From positions 1-7,278 of the forward strand of contig CALBKL010000341.1 in assembly GCA_937895985.1 (NCBI GenBank): a DNA stretch of 7,278 nucleotides. The letters run 5' to 3'. The notes under the pieces are model-generated. The model was not told where the DNA came from and did not search any database. It worked only from the letters and a program-made list of their open reading frames with translations. The translations under genes were made by a program, and so were the position numbers. Source of the stretch: an uncultured Solobacterium sp. Its GTDB lineage: Bacteria > Bacillota_I > Bacilli_A > Erysipelotrichales > Erysipelotrichaceae. This document shows, piece by piece, positions 1 through 5,741 of this stretch; position 1 is the first letter of the stretch; every line of letters starts with the position of its first letter.

Positions 1-643
1 CATCACCAATCATTGTAGCCTTTACTTCATTTAAAGACTTAGAAGGAATTGTTACATTAAAGCTATCAGAACTTGTAAATGGAATTATCTTCTTTGCTAG
101 ACGATAAGAGTCAGTAGCTGTGCAAGATAATGTATTATTTACTAGATGGAAATTAACACCAGTTAGTACAGGTTTTGTTTCCTTTGTAGATGTTGCAAAT
201 GTTGTTTGTTCAATAATATCTGACATAACACTTGAAGAAATCACAACAGAGTTTGCAGGTTTTGAAAAATCAATTGTTGGATAATCATGTGGATTCATAC
301 CATTGATTTTAAATACAGCTGAATTACCTGAGAACTTAGTAAGAGAACCATCAATAATTTCAACATGAATTTCTTCACTATCAATCTTACGTACAATTTC
401 TAATAAGTATTTAGATTCAACTAAGATAGAACCTTCTTCTAAGATATTTAATTTATTCTTCTCATTTGCAGTGATTGTACGCTGAATAGAAATATCCGCA
501 TCACTACCAGTCACAACCATAGATTTATTTTTTACTTCAATCTTTAATCCTCTTAACGATGTCTGTGGAGAATTTGGTGAGATAGCTCTAGATACTAACT
601 GTAATGTGTTATAAAACTCTGTTTTGGAAATTGTTAAATTCAT
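1..643 (-). CDS. dnaN: DNA polymerase III beta subunit (sliding clamp), N-terminal part
   Basis: This is the ring-shaped clamp that tethers DNA polymerase III to the template and serves as a docking hub for replication and repair proteins. The first 214 codons are present and the gene runs off the left edge, so the third clamp domain and part of the second are outside the window. The translation begins MNLTISKTEFYNTLQLVSRA and contains typical clamp segments: SDADISI near residues 47-53, the domain 1 strand region around MNPHDYP (116-122), and ATDSYRLA (176-183), matching the conserved ATDSHRLA-like segment of domain 2. The ATG at 643 is preceded by GGGAG at a suitable distance. It lies 148 bp downstream of dnaA on the same strand with no terminator between them, so co-transcription with dnaA is likely. 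Identification is firm; only the 3' part is unseen. Confidence 0.96.
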   Translation of the reverse strand, partial: MNLTISKTEFYNTLQLVSRAISPNSPQTSLRGLKIEVKNKSMVVTGSDADISIQRTITANEKNKLNILEEGSILVESKYLLEIVRKIDSEEIHVEIIDGSLTKFSGNSAVFKINGMNPHDYPTIDFSKPANSVVISSSVMSDIIEQTTFATSTKETKPVLTGVNFHLVNNTLSCTATDSYRLAKKIIPFTSSDSFNVTIPSKSLNEVKATMIGD

Positions 644-695
644 ATTTTTTCTCCCGTGTATTTAAAGTATTTTAAGTATTTATTCTTATTAAGTA

Positions 696-790
696 TGTGG
701 ATAATGTGGAAAACTCTTAGAAAGCCTTTAATTACGATACTATTTTAGCATTGTAACCTGTTATTTTACAGTGGATAAAATTGTGAATAA
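696..790. other. DnaA-box cluster between dnaA and dnaN (second oriC sub-region)
   Basis: The 148-bp spacer after dnaA carries a perfect box TGTGGATAA at 696-704 and TGTGAATAA at 782-790, which fits the degenerate consensus TGTGNATAA and ends next to the dnaA stop codon. Near matches are TGTGGAAAA at 705-713, directly abutting the first box, and AGTGGATAA at 770-778. The DNA between them (714-769) is AT-rich. By analogy with Bacillus subtilis, where boxes lie both upstream and downstream of dnaA and unwinding occurs on the dnaN side, this is probably the second half of a bipartite origin. It may also carry a dnaN promoter, but I see no convincing -35/-10 pair. Which side unwinds cannot be decided from sequence alone. 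Confidence 0.7.
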
Positions 791-791
791 C

Positions 792-2165
792 TTATGCTTT
801 CAAGTAATCTTCAATTTCTTTTACTGCTGCAGACATTGCTTTATCTTTAGCAATTTGTGATTCAACTTTCGTACATGCACTAATGATAGTCGAGTGATCT
901 CTACCACCAAACTCTTCACCAATCTTAATATAAGAAATATCAAGTAATTTACGACATAAGTAAATAGAAATATGACGTGCATTTGCAATATTCTTTGTAC
1001 GTGTTTTTGAAGTAACTTGTTGTCTTGTTAATCCATAATAATCTGCTACAACTTTGATAATTTTCTTTGGGGATAAACCAGTCTTGTCAGAAACAACAGA
1101 CTGATTCTTTAATGCATTCATAATCGTATCAAAACGAATACATCCTCCATCTGGTTGGAATTGAATTGCATAGAATAATACACGATTCCAAGCACCTTCT
1201 AGGTCTCTGACATTTCCTGAAAAGTTAGATGCAATATAATTTAATCCATCTTGATCAACATCTTCAATGGAATAGCTACTAGATTTAATCTTCATTTGAA
1301 GAATTGCTAGGGATGTTTCAAATTCAGGTGAATCGATACCAACAGATAAACCGCTGGAGAAACGACTAATTAAGCGATCTTCAAGACCTTTAATTTCCTT
1401 TGGTAAACGATCAGAAGCAATACAAATCTGCTTACGATTATTCACTAATTCGTTATAAATTGTAAAGAATACTTCATGTGATTTTTCTTTACCAGCTAAG
1501 AATTGAATATCATCAACAAGTAATAAATCAACTGAATACATATATTGTTTAAACTCATCAATTTTATTATTTCTGATTGCATTTACAACAGTTTCAACAA
1601 ACTTTAGAGATTCTGTATAATAAACCTTCTTAGTAGGATCTTCTTTTAATACATAGTTGGCAATTGACATTAGTAAATGTGTCTTACCCAAACCTGAATT
1701 ACCATAGATAAATAAAGGGTTAAAGAACTTGCCAGGGCTCATTGCACAAGCTAATGCGGCAGCGTGACTTTCTCGATTACAGTCTCCAACAACGAAATTA
1801 TCAAAATTACGATCTTTTTGAATTGGTAAAGAAATGAAGTCACTTGTATCAATCTTAGAAATAGGTGTTGTAACAACTTTATTGATTGTAAGTTCATTCT
1901 TTAAAAGTACTTCTACAATGAAATTGTGATCTACATTTAAAAGATCGATAAAAGAAGCTTCAATTTCTTTATTTTGGCTTTGAATAATCTGTTTATGAAT
2001 AATAGATGGTGCTACAATAATTACTTTTTCATCTGTGATTGCATATAAAAAACAAGGTCTGAAAAAATTCTTAATTATAACTCCATCAACTAGTTGGTTA
2101 TCACTCAAATATTGAAGAAGTTTATCCCAGACTTCCTTCAAATATTGTTCATTCCTGTACTCCAT
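792..2165 (-). CDS. dnaA: Chromosomal replication initiator protein DnaA
   Basis: This AAA+ ATPase binds DnaA boxes, forms a filament on oriC, opens the duplex and helps load the replicative helicase. It is 457 residues, normal for the family. Domain I is about residues 1-80, followed by a short linker. The ATPase core has Walker A GNSGLGKT (155-162), Walker B LLLVDDIQ (214-221), the box VII arginines R264 and R268 (DRLISRF; the second corresponds to the arginine finger), and sensor II GNVRDLEGA (317-325). The C-terminal DNA-binding domain IV (about 355-457) carries the DnaA signature GGRDHSTIISACTKVE (420-435). The start has a strong site AAAGGGGA (2172-2179), 6 nt upstream. Box clusters on both sides of the gene imply autoregulation by DnaA. 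One oddity is that the usual FxWGL and ETR segments after the arginine finger read FSSGL and ETS here. Confidence 0.99.
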   Translation of the reverse strand: MEYRNEQYLKEVWDKLLQYLSDNQLVDGVIIKNFFRPCFLYAITDEKVIIVAPSIIHKQIIQSQNKEIEASFIDLLNVDHNFIVEVLLKNELTINKVVTTPISKIDTSDFISLPIQKDRNFDNFVVGDCNRESHAAALACAMSPGKFFNPLFIYGNSGLGKTHLLMSIANYVLKEDPTKKVYYTESLKFVETVVNAIRNNKIDEFKQYMYSVDLLLVDDIQFLAGKEKSHEVFFTIYNELVNNRKQICIASDRLPKEIKGLEDRLISRFSSGLSVGIDSPEFETSLAILQMKIKSSSYSIEDVDQDGLNYIASNFSGNVRDLEGAWNRVLFYAIQFQPDGGCIRFDTIMNALKNQSVVSDKTGLSPKKIIKVVADYYGLTRQQVTSKTRTKNIANARHISIYLCRKLLDISYIKIGEEFGGRDHSTIISACTKVESQIAKDKAMSAAVKEIEDYLKA

Positions 2166-2258
2166 AAAAAATCCCCTTTATTAAGTCGTACTCTTATTTT
2201 AAGACTCAATTGTGGATAAATCCATAGTAAAAATGTTGATAATTTTTTTATCCACAGC

Positions 2259-2280
2259 ACTATATTTTAGAAAATATAGT
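2259..2280. repeat. Perfect 10-bp AT-rich inverted repeat inside oriC
   Basis: The arms ACTATATTTT (2259-2268) and AAAATATAGT (2271-2280) are exact reverse complements separated by AG. The repeat lies between the perfect box at 2248-2256 and the tandem near-boxes at 2301-2319, upstream of dnaA. It has only one G/C pair per arm and no T-tract logic, so it is unlikely to be a terminator. It could be an operator for a protein acting at the origin or dnaA promoter, or part of the melting region. Confidence 0.6.
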
Positions 2281-2290
2281 ATAGATAAGA

Positions 2291-2320
2291 AATATAGAGG
2301 TTTTCCACAGTTTTCCACAA
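2291..2320 (-). promoter_or_regulatory. Possible dnaA promoter
   Basis: On the minus strand TTGTGG (2315-2320) is followed after 18 bp by TATATT (2291-2296), a moderate sigma-A-type match placed about 125 bp upstream of dnaA. The -35 element overlaps a near DnaA box, which would allow autorepression. Another TATAAT on the minus strand near 2350 lacks a good -35. The choice is tentative. Confidence 0.25.
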
Positions 2321-2469
2321 ATTTCAATGTGGATAAAAATGTGGAGAAATTATAGACAATGTTGATAAGTAGAAAAAAGGTGGACAACTTTGATAGAAAA
2401 TGGGTTATACACAGAATAATGTCTATAAAAATATGCGATGAATAAAGGATATTTTTGACTTTTCAACAG

Positions 2470-2489
2470 TTATCCACAATTGTGGAAAA
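2470..2489. other. Face-to-face DnaA-box pair
   Basis: The perfect box TTATCCACA (2470-2478) and the near box TGTGGAAAA (2481-2489) face each other over 2 bp. Their cores form a 12-bp perfect palindrome CCACAATTGTGG at 2474-2485. A further box, TGTGAATAA, follows at 2505-2513. This is probably a nucleation site for DnaA at the right end of the origin. Confidence 0.6.
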
Positions 2490-2581
2490 CCTATGATTGT
2501 GGGATGTGAATAAGCTGTTGATAACCCAATACTATATATATTGAATAAAGTAGTTATCCCCAAGAAACATCACAAAAATGA

Positions 2582-2609
2582 TTGAATTTTTAACAATTCG
2601 TATTATATT
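2582..2609 (+). promoter_or_regulatory. Possible promoter of the small membrane-protein gene
   Basis: TTGAAT (2582-2587) and TATATT (2604-2609) are 16 bp apart, which would start transcription near 2616, upstream of the AGGAG ribosome binding site at 2631-2635. A perfect TATAAT at 2624-2629 lies closer but would start the message inside the ribosome binding site and has no matching -35, so I prefer the first pair. Confidence 0.35.
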
Positions 2610-2642
2610 GAAATTAGAAAGGATATAATTAGGAGAAAAAGT

Positions 2643-2873
2643 ATGAAAACTTACTTTGATTGGATCGTTGTCAAAGATAAAAAACAGTATCTTTGGTTAC
2701 TAGCGTTACCATTAGGCTTACTGAAAGCAATTCTCTTTGATATCCATGATCCACAAATGTTCAATCGTCTCTTTGAGACAGTAATGGTTGTGATGGTTTG
2801 TGTTTATTTCTTCATTCGTTTTAATTCTTATTCACAATTCTATAATCCAAATCATCCTAAACCAATGATGTGA
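2643..2873 (+). CDS. Small two-helix membrane protein of unknown function
   Basis: I do not recognise this 76-residue protein. Its translation has a short N-terminal part with basic residues (K11, K13, K14), a hydrophobic helix at about 16-33 (YLWLLALPLGLLKAILF), a short polar turn DIHDPQ, a second hydrophobic helix at about 43-60, and a polar tail ending NPNHPKPMM. The positive charge suggests both ends are cytoplasmic, forming a hairpin in the membrane. Support for a real gene comes from AGGAG at 2631-2635, 7 nt before the ATG, a plausible promoter, and a strong hairpin just after the stop. It is the only plus-strand gene here and is transcribed away from the origin, divergently from dnaA. 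No signal peptide, cofactor motif or catalytic residue is evident, so no function is proposed. Confidence 0.72.
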   Translation: MKTYFDWIVVKDKKQYLWLLALPLGLLKAILFDIHDPQMFNRLFETVMVVMVCVYFFIRFNSYSQFYNPNHPKPMM

Positions 2874-2883
2874 AGTAAAAAAG

Positions 2884-2911
2884 TCCCTGTGTACTACATT
2901 GTACACAGGGA
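2884..2911. terminator. Hairpin terminator shared by two convergent genes
   Basis: CCCTGTGTAC (2885-2894) and GTACACAGGG (2901-2910) form a perfect 10-bp stem, 11 with the outer T-A pair, around a 6-nt loop. On the minus strand the stem is followed within two bases by TTTTTT, a good intrinsic terminator for the reductase gene. On the plus strand the downstream run is a weaker TAATTTTATTT, so it probably also ends the small gene at 2643-2873. Confidence 0.88.
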
Positions 2912-2920
2912 TAATTTTAT

Positions 2921-3844
2921 TTACTTAATTTTTAATACATGTTCCTTTGCGTGAATAAGATCTGTAATCATATGGCAATATGGAGTAGCAATACCTAAGA
3001 CATCACCCTTTTTTGCGACTGCACCATTGATATAGTCAATCTCAGTAGGACGATGATTTTGAATGAGATCTTGATGCATCGATGGATAATGTGCTGCAGC
3101 AGCTACAGATGTTTTCATAACATAGTCTTTAATTGCTTGTTCATCTAATTTAACACCTGTGGCTTCACCAACCATTACAAATTCATGAATAATTGTATCT
3201 ACAACTCGTATAGCCTCTTCACTAGCGAAGAATTCACCAATTGTACAATCAAGTAATGCACAGGTTGAATTCATTGTGCCATTGACACAAGCTTTACGCC
3301 AGATAGATGGTAATACATCTTCATCATAGGTAACGTTTAGACCTGCTTGATTTAATACTTCTACAATCTTCTTAGCTTCATCCTCACCATGCTTATCGAT
3401 TGATTGTAAGTTTACAGAACCTTTACCGATGAGTTTCGCTACACCTGGACCCTTTAATCCAGCTGTCCAAACTGTAACACCCATCAAAATATTTTCTTCT
3501 GGAATATACTGTTTAATCACATCTTCATGACCTAAGCCATTTAATAAACAAAGTACTTTTGTATTCTTACCAATAATCTGTTTGATGTTTTGTAACATTG
3601 TTGGTAACTGCATAGCCTTTGTAAATAAGATAATTAATTCAGCTTCTTTTGTAGCTTCTGTTGGTTCCATGATTGTCATCTTGACACAATCATCCGTATC
3701 ACCAACAATCTTTAAACCATTATTTTTAATTGCTTGGATATGATCTTTCCACATATCCAATAAAATAACTTCATTTCCTGCTTTATGCAATTGATAGCCA
3801 AAACGACAACCCATTGCGCCTGCACCTGCGATATAAACAAACAT
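2921..3844 (-). CDS. Ketopantoate reductase family (2-dehydropantoate 2-reductase or related 2-hydroxyacid dehydrogenase)
   Basis: This is a cytoplasmic NAD(P)H-dependent enzyme of 307 residues, the normal family length. The N-terminal Rossmann fold has the GAGAMG dinucleotide loop at 7-12. FTKA (74-77) holds K76, in the position of the NADPH-contacting lysine, and LLNG (100-103) holds the conserved N102. The C-terminal helical domain has K184 in IWRKACVN, matching the catalytic lysine, then S255 and E268 (PTEIDYINGA), matching the substrate-binding Ser and catalytic Glu. All key residues are therefore present. The start follows AGGAGG (3854-3859), which abuts the stop of the transporter gene, so translation is probably coupled. 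No panB or panC is nearby. Some members of this family from lactic acid bacteria and enterococci reduce other 2-oxo acids to D-2-hydroxy acids, so a role outside pantothenate synthesis is quite possible and I give no symbol. The family is certain; the substrate is not. Confidence 0.9.
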   Translation of the reverse strand: MFVYIAGAGAMGCRFGYQLHKAGNEVILLDMWKDHIQAIKNNGLKIVGDTDDCVKMTIMEPTEATKEAELIILFTKAMQLPTMLQNIKQIIGKNTKVLCLLNGLGHEDVIKQYIPEENILMGVTVWTAGLKGPGVAKLIGKGSVNLQSIDKHGEDEAKKIVEVLNQAGLNVTYDEDVLPSIWRKACVNGTMNSTCALLDCTIGEFFASEEAIRVVDTIIHEFVMVGEATGVKLDEQAIKDYVMKTSVAAAAHYPSMHQDLIQNHRPTEIDYINGAVAKKGDVLGIATPYCHMITDLIHAKEHVLKIK

Positions 3845-3859
3845 TTTTGATTTCCTCCT

Positions 3860-4921
3860 TTATCCTTTGAATGTAAAGATTTCTTTCTTATAAAGATGTA
3901 ATACATCACAACAAACTTTATTTACGATAAATCCAACAACAAATGGCACAACAATCCACGCCACTAACATAATTACAACATTGATATTACCTGCATTGAG
4001 TGCAGCCAATGGAGAAACAAGACCAACAAAGCCAAATCCTGCAGATGCTGGAGTTCCGACCATTTGGAAGATAGGTACACTCAGAGAACTAATTGCGGCT
4101 GTAATGGCAACTGGCAAACCAATAATAGGATTTGTTAAGAAGTTTGGCATCATCATCTTCATAGCACCTAAACCAATGGCGATAGGAACACCAGGTTTAT
4201 TGACTCTTGCGCATGCCCATACAAGTAAAGCAGCAGCGGAAGCTACACCCATACCTGCGGCAGCAGATGAAATACCTGTTAAACCAATTGCTAAACCAAT
4301 CGCAACAGTAGAAAGTGGACTAATGATAATAAGTGAGAATGACATCGCAATCAAGATACTCATTAAAATTGGTTGTAATGTTGTAAATGAGTTGATTCCC
4401 TGTCCAATCAGAGAAGTAATCATTGAAACGTATGGAAGTGTTAAAGTACCTACCCAACCTACACCTGTTCCAACAATAATTGGAAGGAATACGAGGTTAA
4501 GAGAACCAAGTTTAGCACTGATTAAACGAATAACTAGAATTGCTAGAGCTGCTGTTAACATGGTGTTAATAACATCGCCAATACCTGCTAAACGGAAGAT
4601 GTTAGTAACATTTCCATCCATTGTAACTTCTACAAATTTCCAAGCCCCAGAACCAATATAGGCTGCACCACCCACACAAGAAGATTGAATTGGGTTAAGT
4701 TTAAACTGCATGGAAATTAAATAACCAGCCATTAATGGTGTGAAGTATTGGAATACTTGAACGATGTGTAACCAATTGGCAAATAATGGATTTGAAGCAA
4801 ATGGCTTTAAGAATGTAGCGAGAATTGCGTTAGGAATTAACGCGACAACAATTGCGATTGTTGCGCCATTTAAGACCTTTAAAATGAATGAACCTACTGT
4901 CTCCTTTTGCGTTTCAGACAT
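3860..4921 (-). CDS. PfoR-type membrane transporter (PTS EIIC_2 family)
   Basis: This is an integral membrane protein of 353 residues with roughly ten hydrophobic segments running from about residue 15 to 335. It looks like the family known as PTS_EIIC_2 or PfoR, a membrane permease domain first noted as a putative regulator of perfringolysin in Clostridium perfringens. Family-like stretches are ISPLSTVAIGLAIGLTGISS (200-219) and GTPASAGFGFVGLVSPL (289-305), with a GGAAYIGSGAW loop at 84-94. No EIIA or EIIB phosphorylation domain is present here or in neighbouring genes, so phosphotransfer-driven transport is not supported by the window. The start follows AAGGAG (4931-4936) by 9 nt. The gene is first in an operon with the reductase, 15 bp away, which suggests that it moves a substrate or product of that enzyme, perhaps a 2-oxo or hydroxy acid. 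That link is inference. Confidence 0.82.
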   Translation of the reverse strand: MSETQKETVGSFILKVLNGATIAIVVALIPNAILATFLKPFASNPLFANWLHIVQVFQYFTPLMAGYLISMQFKLNPIQSSCVGGAAYIGSGAWKFVEVTMDGNVTNIFRLAGIGDVINTMLTAALAILVIRLISAKLGSLNLVFLPIIVGTGVGWVGTLTLPYVSMITSLIGQGINSFTTLQPILMSILIAMSFSLIIISPLSTVAIGLAIGLTGISSAAAGMGVASAAALLVWACARVNKPGVPIAIGLGAMKMMMPNFLTNPIIGLPVAITAAISSLSVPIFQMVGTPASAGFGFVGLVSPLAALNAGNINVVIMLVAWIVVPFVVGFIVNKVCCDVLHLYKKEIFTFKG

Positions 4922-4964
4922 AAAATTTATCTCCTTTTTTAAATGAATTATATGGAATTATCAT

Positions 4965-4983
4965 AGTATTACCGGTATATACT
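4965..4983. promoter_or_regulatory. Inverted repeat in the transporter-operon leader
   Basis: The central TACCGGTA (4970-4977) is a perfect 8-bp palindrome, flanked by AGTAT on the left and TATACT on the right. The arms therefore continue after a one-base offset. It lies about 45 bp upstream of the transporter start codon and just downstream of the predicted transcription start. It could be an operator or a small leader hairpin. Confidence 0.4.
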
Positions 4984-4999
4984 TGTGATTAATTTCACC
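4984..4999. promoter_or_regulatory. Crp/Fnr-like palindrome at the transporter-operon transcription start
   Basis: TGTGA-N6-TCACC differs by one base from the TGTGA-N6-TCACA pattern bound by Crp/Fnr-type regulators. It lies a few bases downstream of the -10 box at 5003-5008, covering the expected transcription start. A bound protein there would repress rather than activate. The regulator is not in this window. Confidence 0.4.
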
Positions 5000-5002
5000 A
5001 AT

Positions 5003-5031
5003 ATTATAACTCTAACGCTTTTCTCAAACAA
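5003..5031 (-). promoter_or_regulatory. Promoter of the transporter-reductase operon
   Basis: On the minus strand TTGTTT (5026-5031) and a perfect TATAAT (5003-5008) are separated by exactly 17 bp. Transcription should begin near 4996 and leave a leader of about 75 nt before the transporter gene. It lies just downstream of the jag terminator, so this operon is independent of the rpmH operon. Confidence 0.75.
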
Positions 5032-5071
5032 GAAATATGTATTTCACTTTGTAAAATTTTATATATGACAA

Positions 5072-5101
5072 TAAAAAAAGAATTCCAATTAAGGAATTCT
5101 T
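5072..5101 (-). terminator. Intrinsic terminator at the end of jag
   Basis: On the minus strand a 9-bp stem is formed by 5093-5101 and 5078-5086 around a 6-nt loop (TTAATT), followed by seven Ts (complement of 5073-5079). The stem overlaps the jag stop codon (5100-5102), so a ribosome finishing jag would cover part of the hairpin. Confidence 0.88.
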
Positions 5102-5741
5102 ATTCAGACATATTAGGAATTTCTTCCTGAGGTTCATCAGCGACATAACGAATGCAGATGTGTCGATAACTTCCTTCACCCTCTGATTCTGTCTTAATGT
5201 TGTGCCAATCACCTAATACCTTGTGGATGACTTTTCTTTCATCATTTGGCATTGGATCAAGCACTACATCAACCTTTGAACGTTGTACCTGTTTTGCGAT
5301 ACGCTTTGCCATTGAACGAATCTTGTAATAGCGCTCCTCTTTGTAGTGATTGATGTCAATTAATACATCAATGCGCTTTTCAAACTCAGCGTTTACAGCA
5401 GCACGTAATACAGTATTGAATGCAGCTAATGTCTTACCCATCTTACCGATGAGGATAGCATTGTTATCAGAATTTAGATTGATTACATAACTATCATCTA
5501 GTTCCTCTAACGCAACTTCAATATCCAAATCAATATGTGTAAAGAACTCACCTAAGTAATCAAAGATAAATTCTTTTACATCTTCAGAACTAAATACTTT
5601 TGCGGATACAGAATTACCAATTCCCAGTAATCCTTTTTTCTCTTCCACAACTGTGTATTCTAATTCATCGATTGTAACACCCTTTTCTTCAGCGGCGTTT
5701 TGTAGAAGTTCTTCAAGTGTTTTTGCAGTATAGATTTGCAT
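5100..5741 (-). CDS. jag: RNA-binding protein Jag (KhpB/EloR)
   Basis: This is a cytoplasmic RNA-binding protein linked in streptococci and lactobacilli to control of cell elongation and division, often working with KhpA. It is 213 residues and shows the three usual parts in order. The Jag-N domain (about 3-52) has KKGLLGIG at 36-42. A KH domain has its GKMG loop at 99-102 (GxxG motif). A C-terminal R3H domain carries R169 and H173 in ERKVIHKVL, fitting the RxxxH signature. Its ATG overlaps the yidC stop codon in TAATG, so the two are translationally coupled, as is common for yidC-jag pairs. An AAGAAGG-like site precedes the start inside the yidC 3' end. The gene ends in a terminator; mnmE, which often follows jag in Bacillota, is absent here. 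Confidence 0.96.
   Translation of the reverse strand: MQIYTAKTLEELLQNAAEEKGVTIDELEYTVVEEKKGLLGIGNSVSAKVFSSEDVKEFIFDYLGEFFTHIDLDIEVALEELDDSYVINLNSDNNAILIGKMGKTLAAFNTVLRAAVNAEFEKRIDVLIDINHYKEERYYKIRSMAKRIAKQVQRSKVDVVLDPMPNDERKVIHKVLGDWHNIKTESEGEGSYRHICIRYVADEPQEEIPNMSE

Larger units (their letters stand above)
2166..2570. other. oriC: Chromosomal replication origin oriC (main DnaA-box region)
   Basis: This gene-free region upstream of dnaA is packed with DnaA boxes. Exact matches to TTATCCACA or its complement are at 2211-2219, 2248-2256, 2328-2336 and 2470-2478. Matches to the looser TTATNCACA are TTATACACA at 2405-2413 and TGTGAATAA at 2505-2513. One-mismatch sites include TGTTGATAA at 2234-2242, 2360-2368 and 2516-2524, TTTTCCACA at 2301-2309 and 2311-2319, TGTGGAGAA at 2340-2348, TGTGGAAAA at 2481-2489 and TTATCCCCA at 2554-2562. 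Boxes occur in both orientations. The DNA between them is AT-rich, especially 2257-2300 and 2525-2550. Such box density next to dnaA, dnaN and rpmH is the hallmark of a Bacillota origin. The region also has to contain the dnaA promoter. Exact start and unwinding sites are not resolvable here. Confidence 0.93.

Noticed and set aside
2199..2387. 62-codon minus-strand reading frame inside oriC
   Set aside because: It consists of DnaA boxes and AT-rich DNA read as codons, has no good ribosome binding site, and is better explained by the origin.
2624..2629. Perfect TATAAT just before the small plus-strand gene
   Set aside because: Transcription would start within the ribosome binding site, and there is no -35 at a suitable distance.
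2166..2642. Search by eye for a parS site (TGTTNCACGTGAAACA type), tRNA or CRISPR repeats in the gene-free region
   Set aside because: None was seen; the repeated units are all DnaA boxes or near-boxes.
3712..3909. Minus-strand frame bridging the transporter and reductase genes
   Set aside because: It overlaps both strongly supported genes in another frame. The real reductase start has an ideal AGGAGG.
3981..4661. Long 226-codon plus-strand frame opposite the transporter gene
   Set aside because: It is the antisense shadow of a well-supported membrane protein gene. The translation is rich in Ile, Pro, Ala and Thr as expected from the complement, with no family resemblance.
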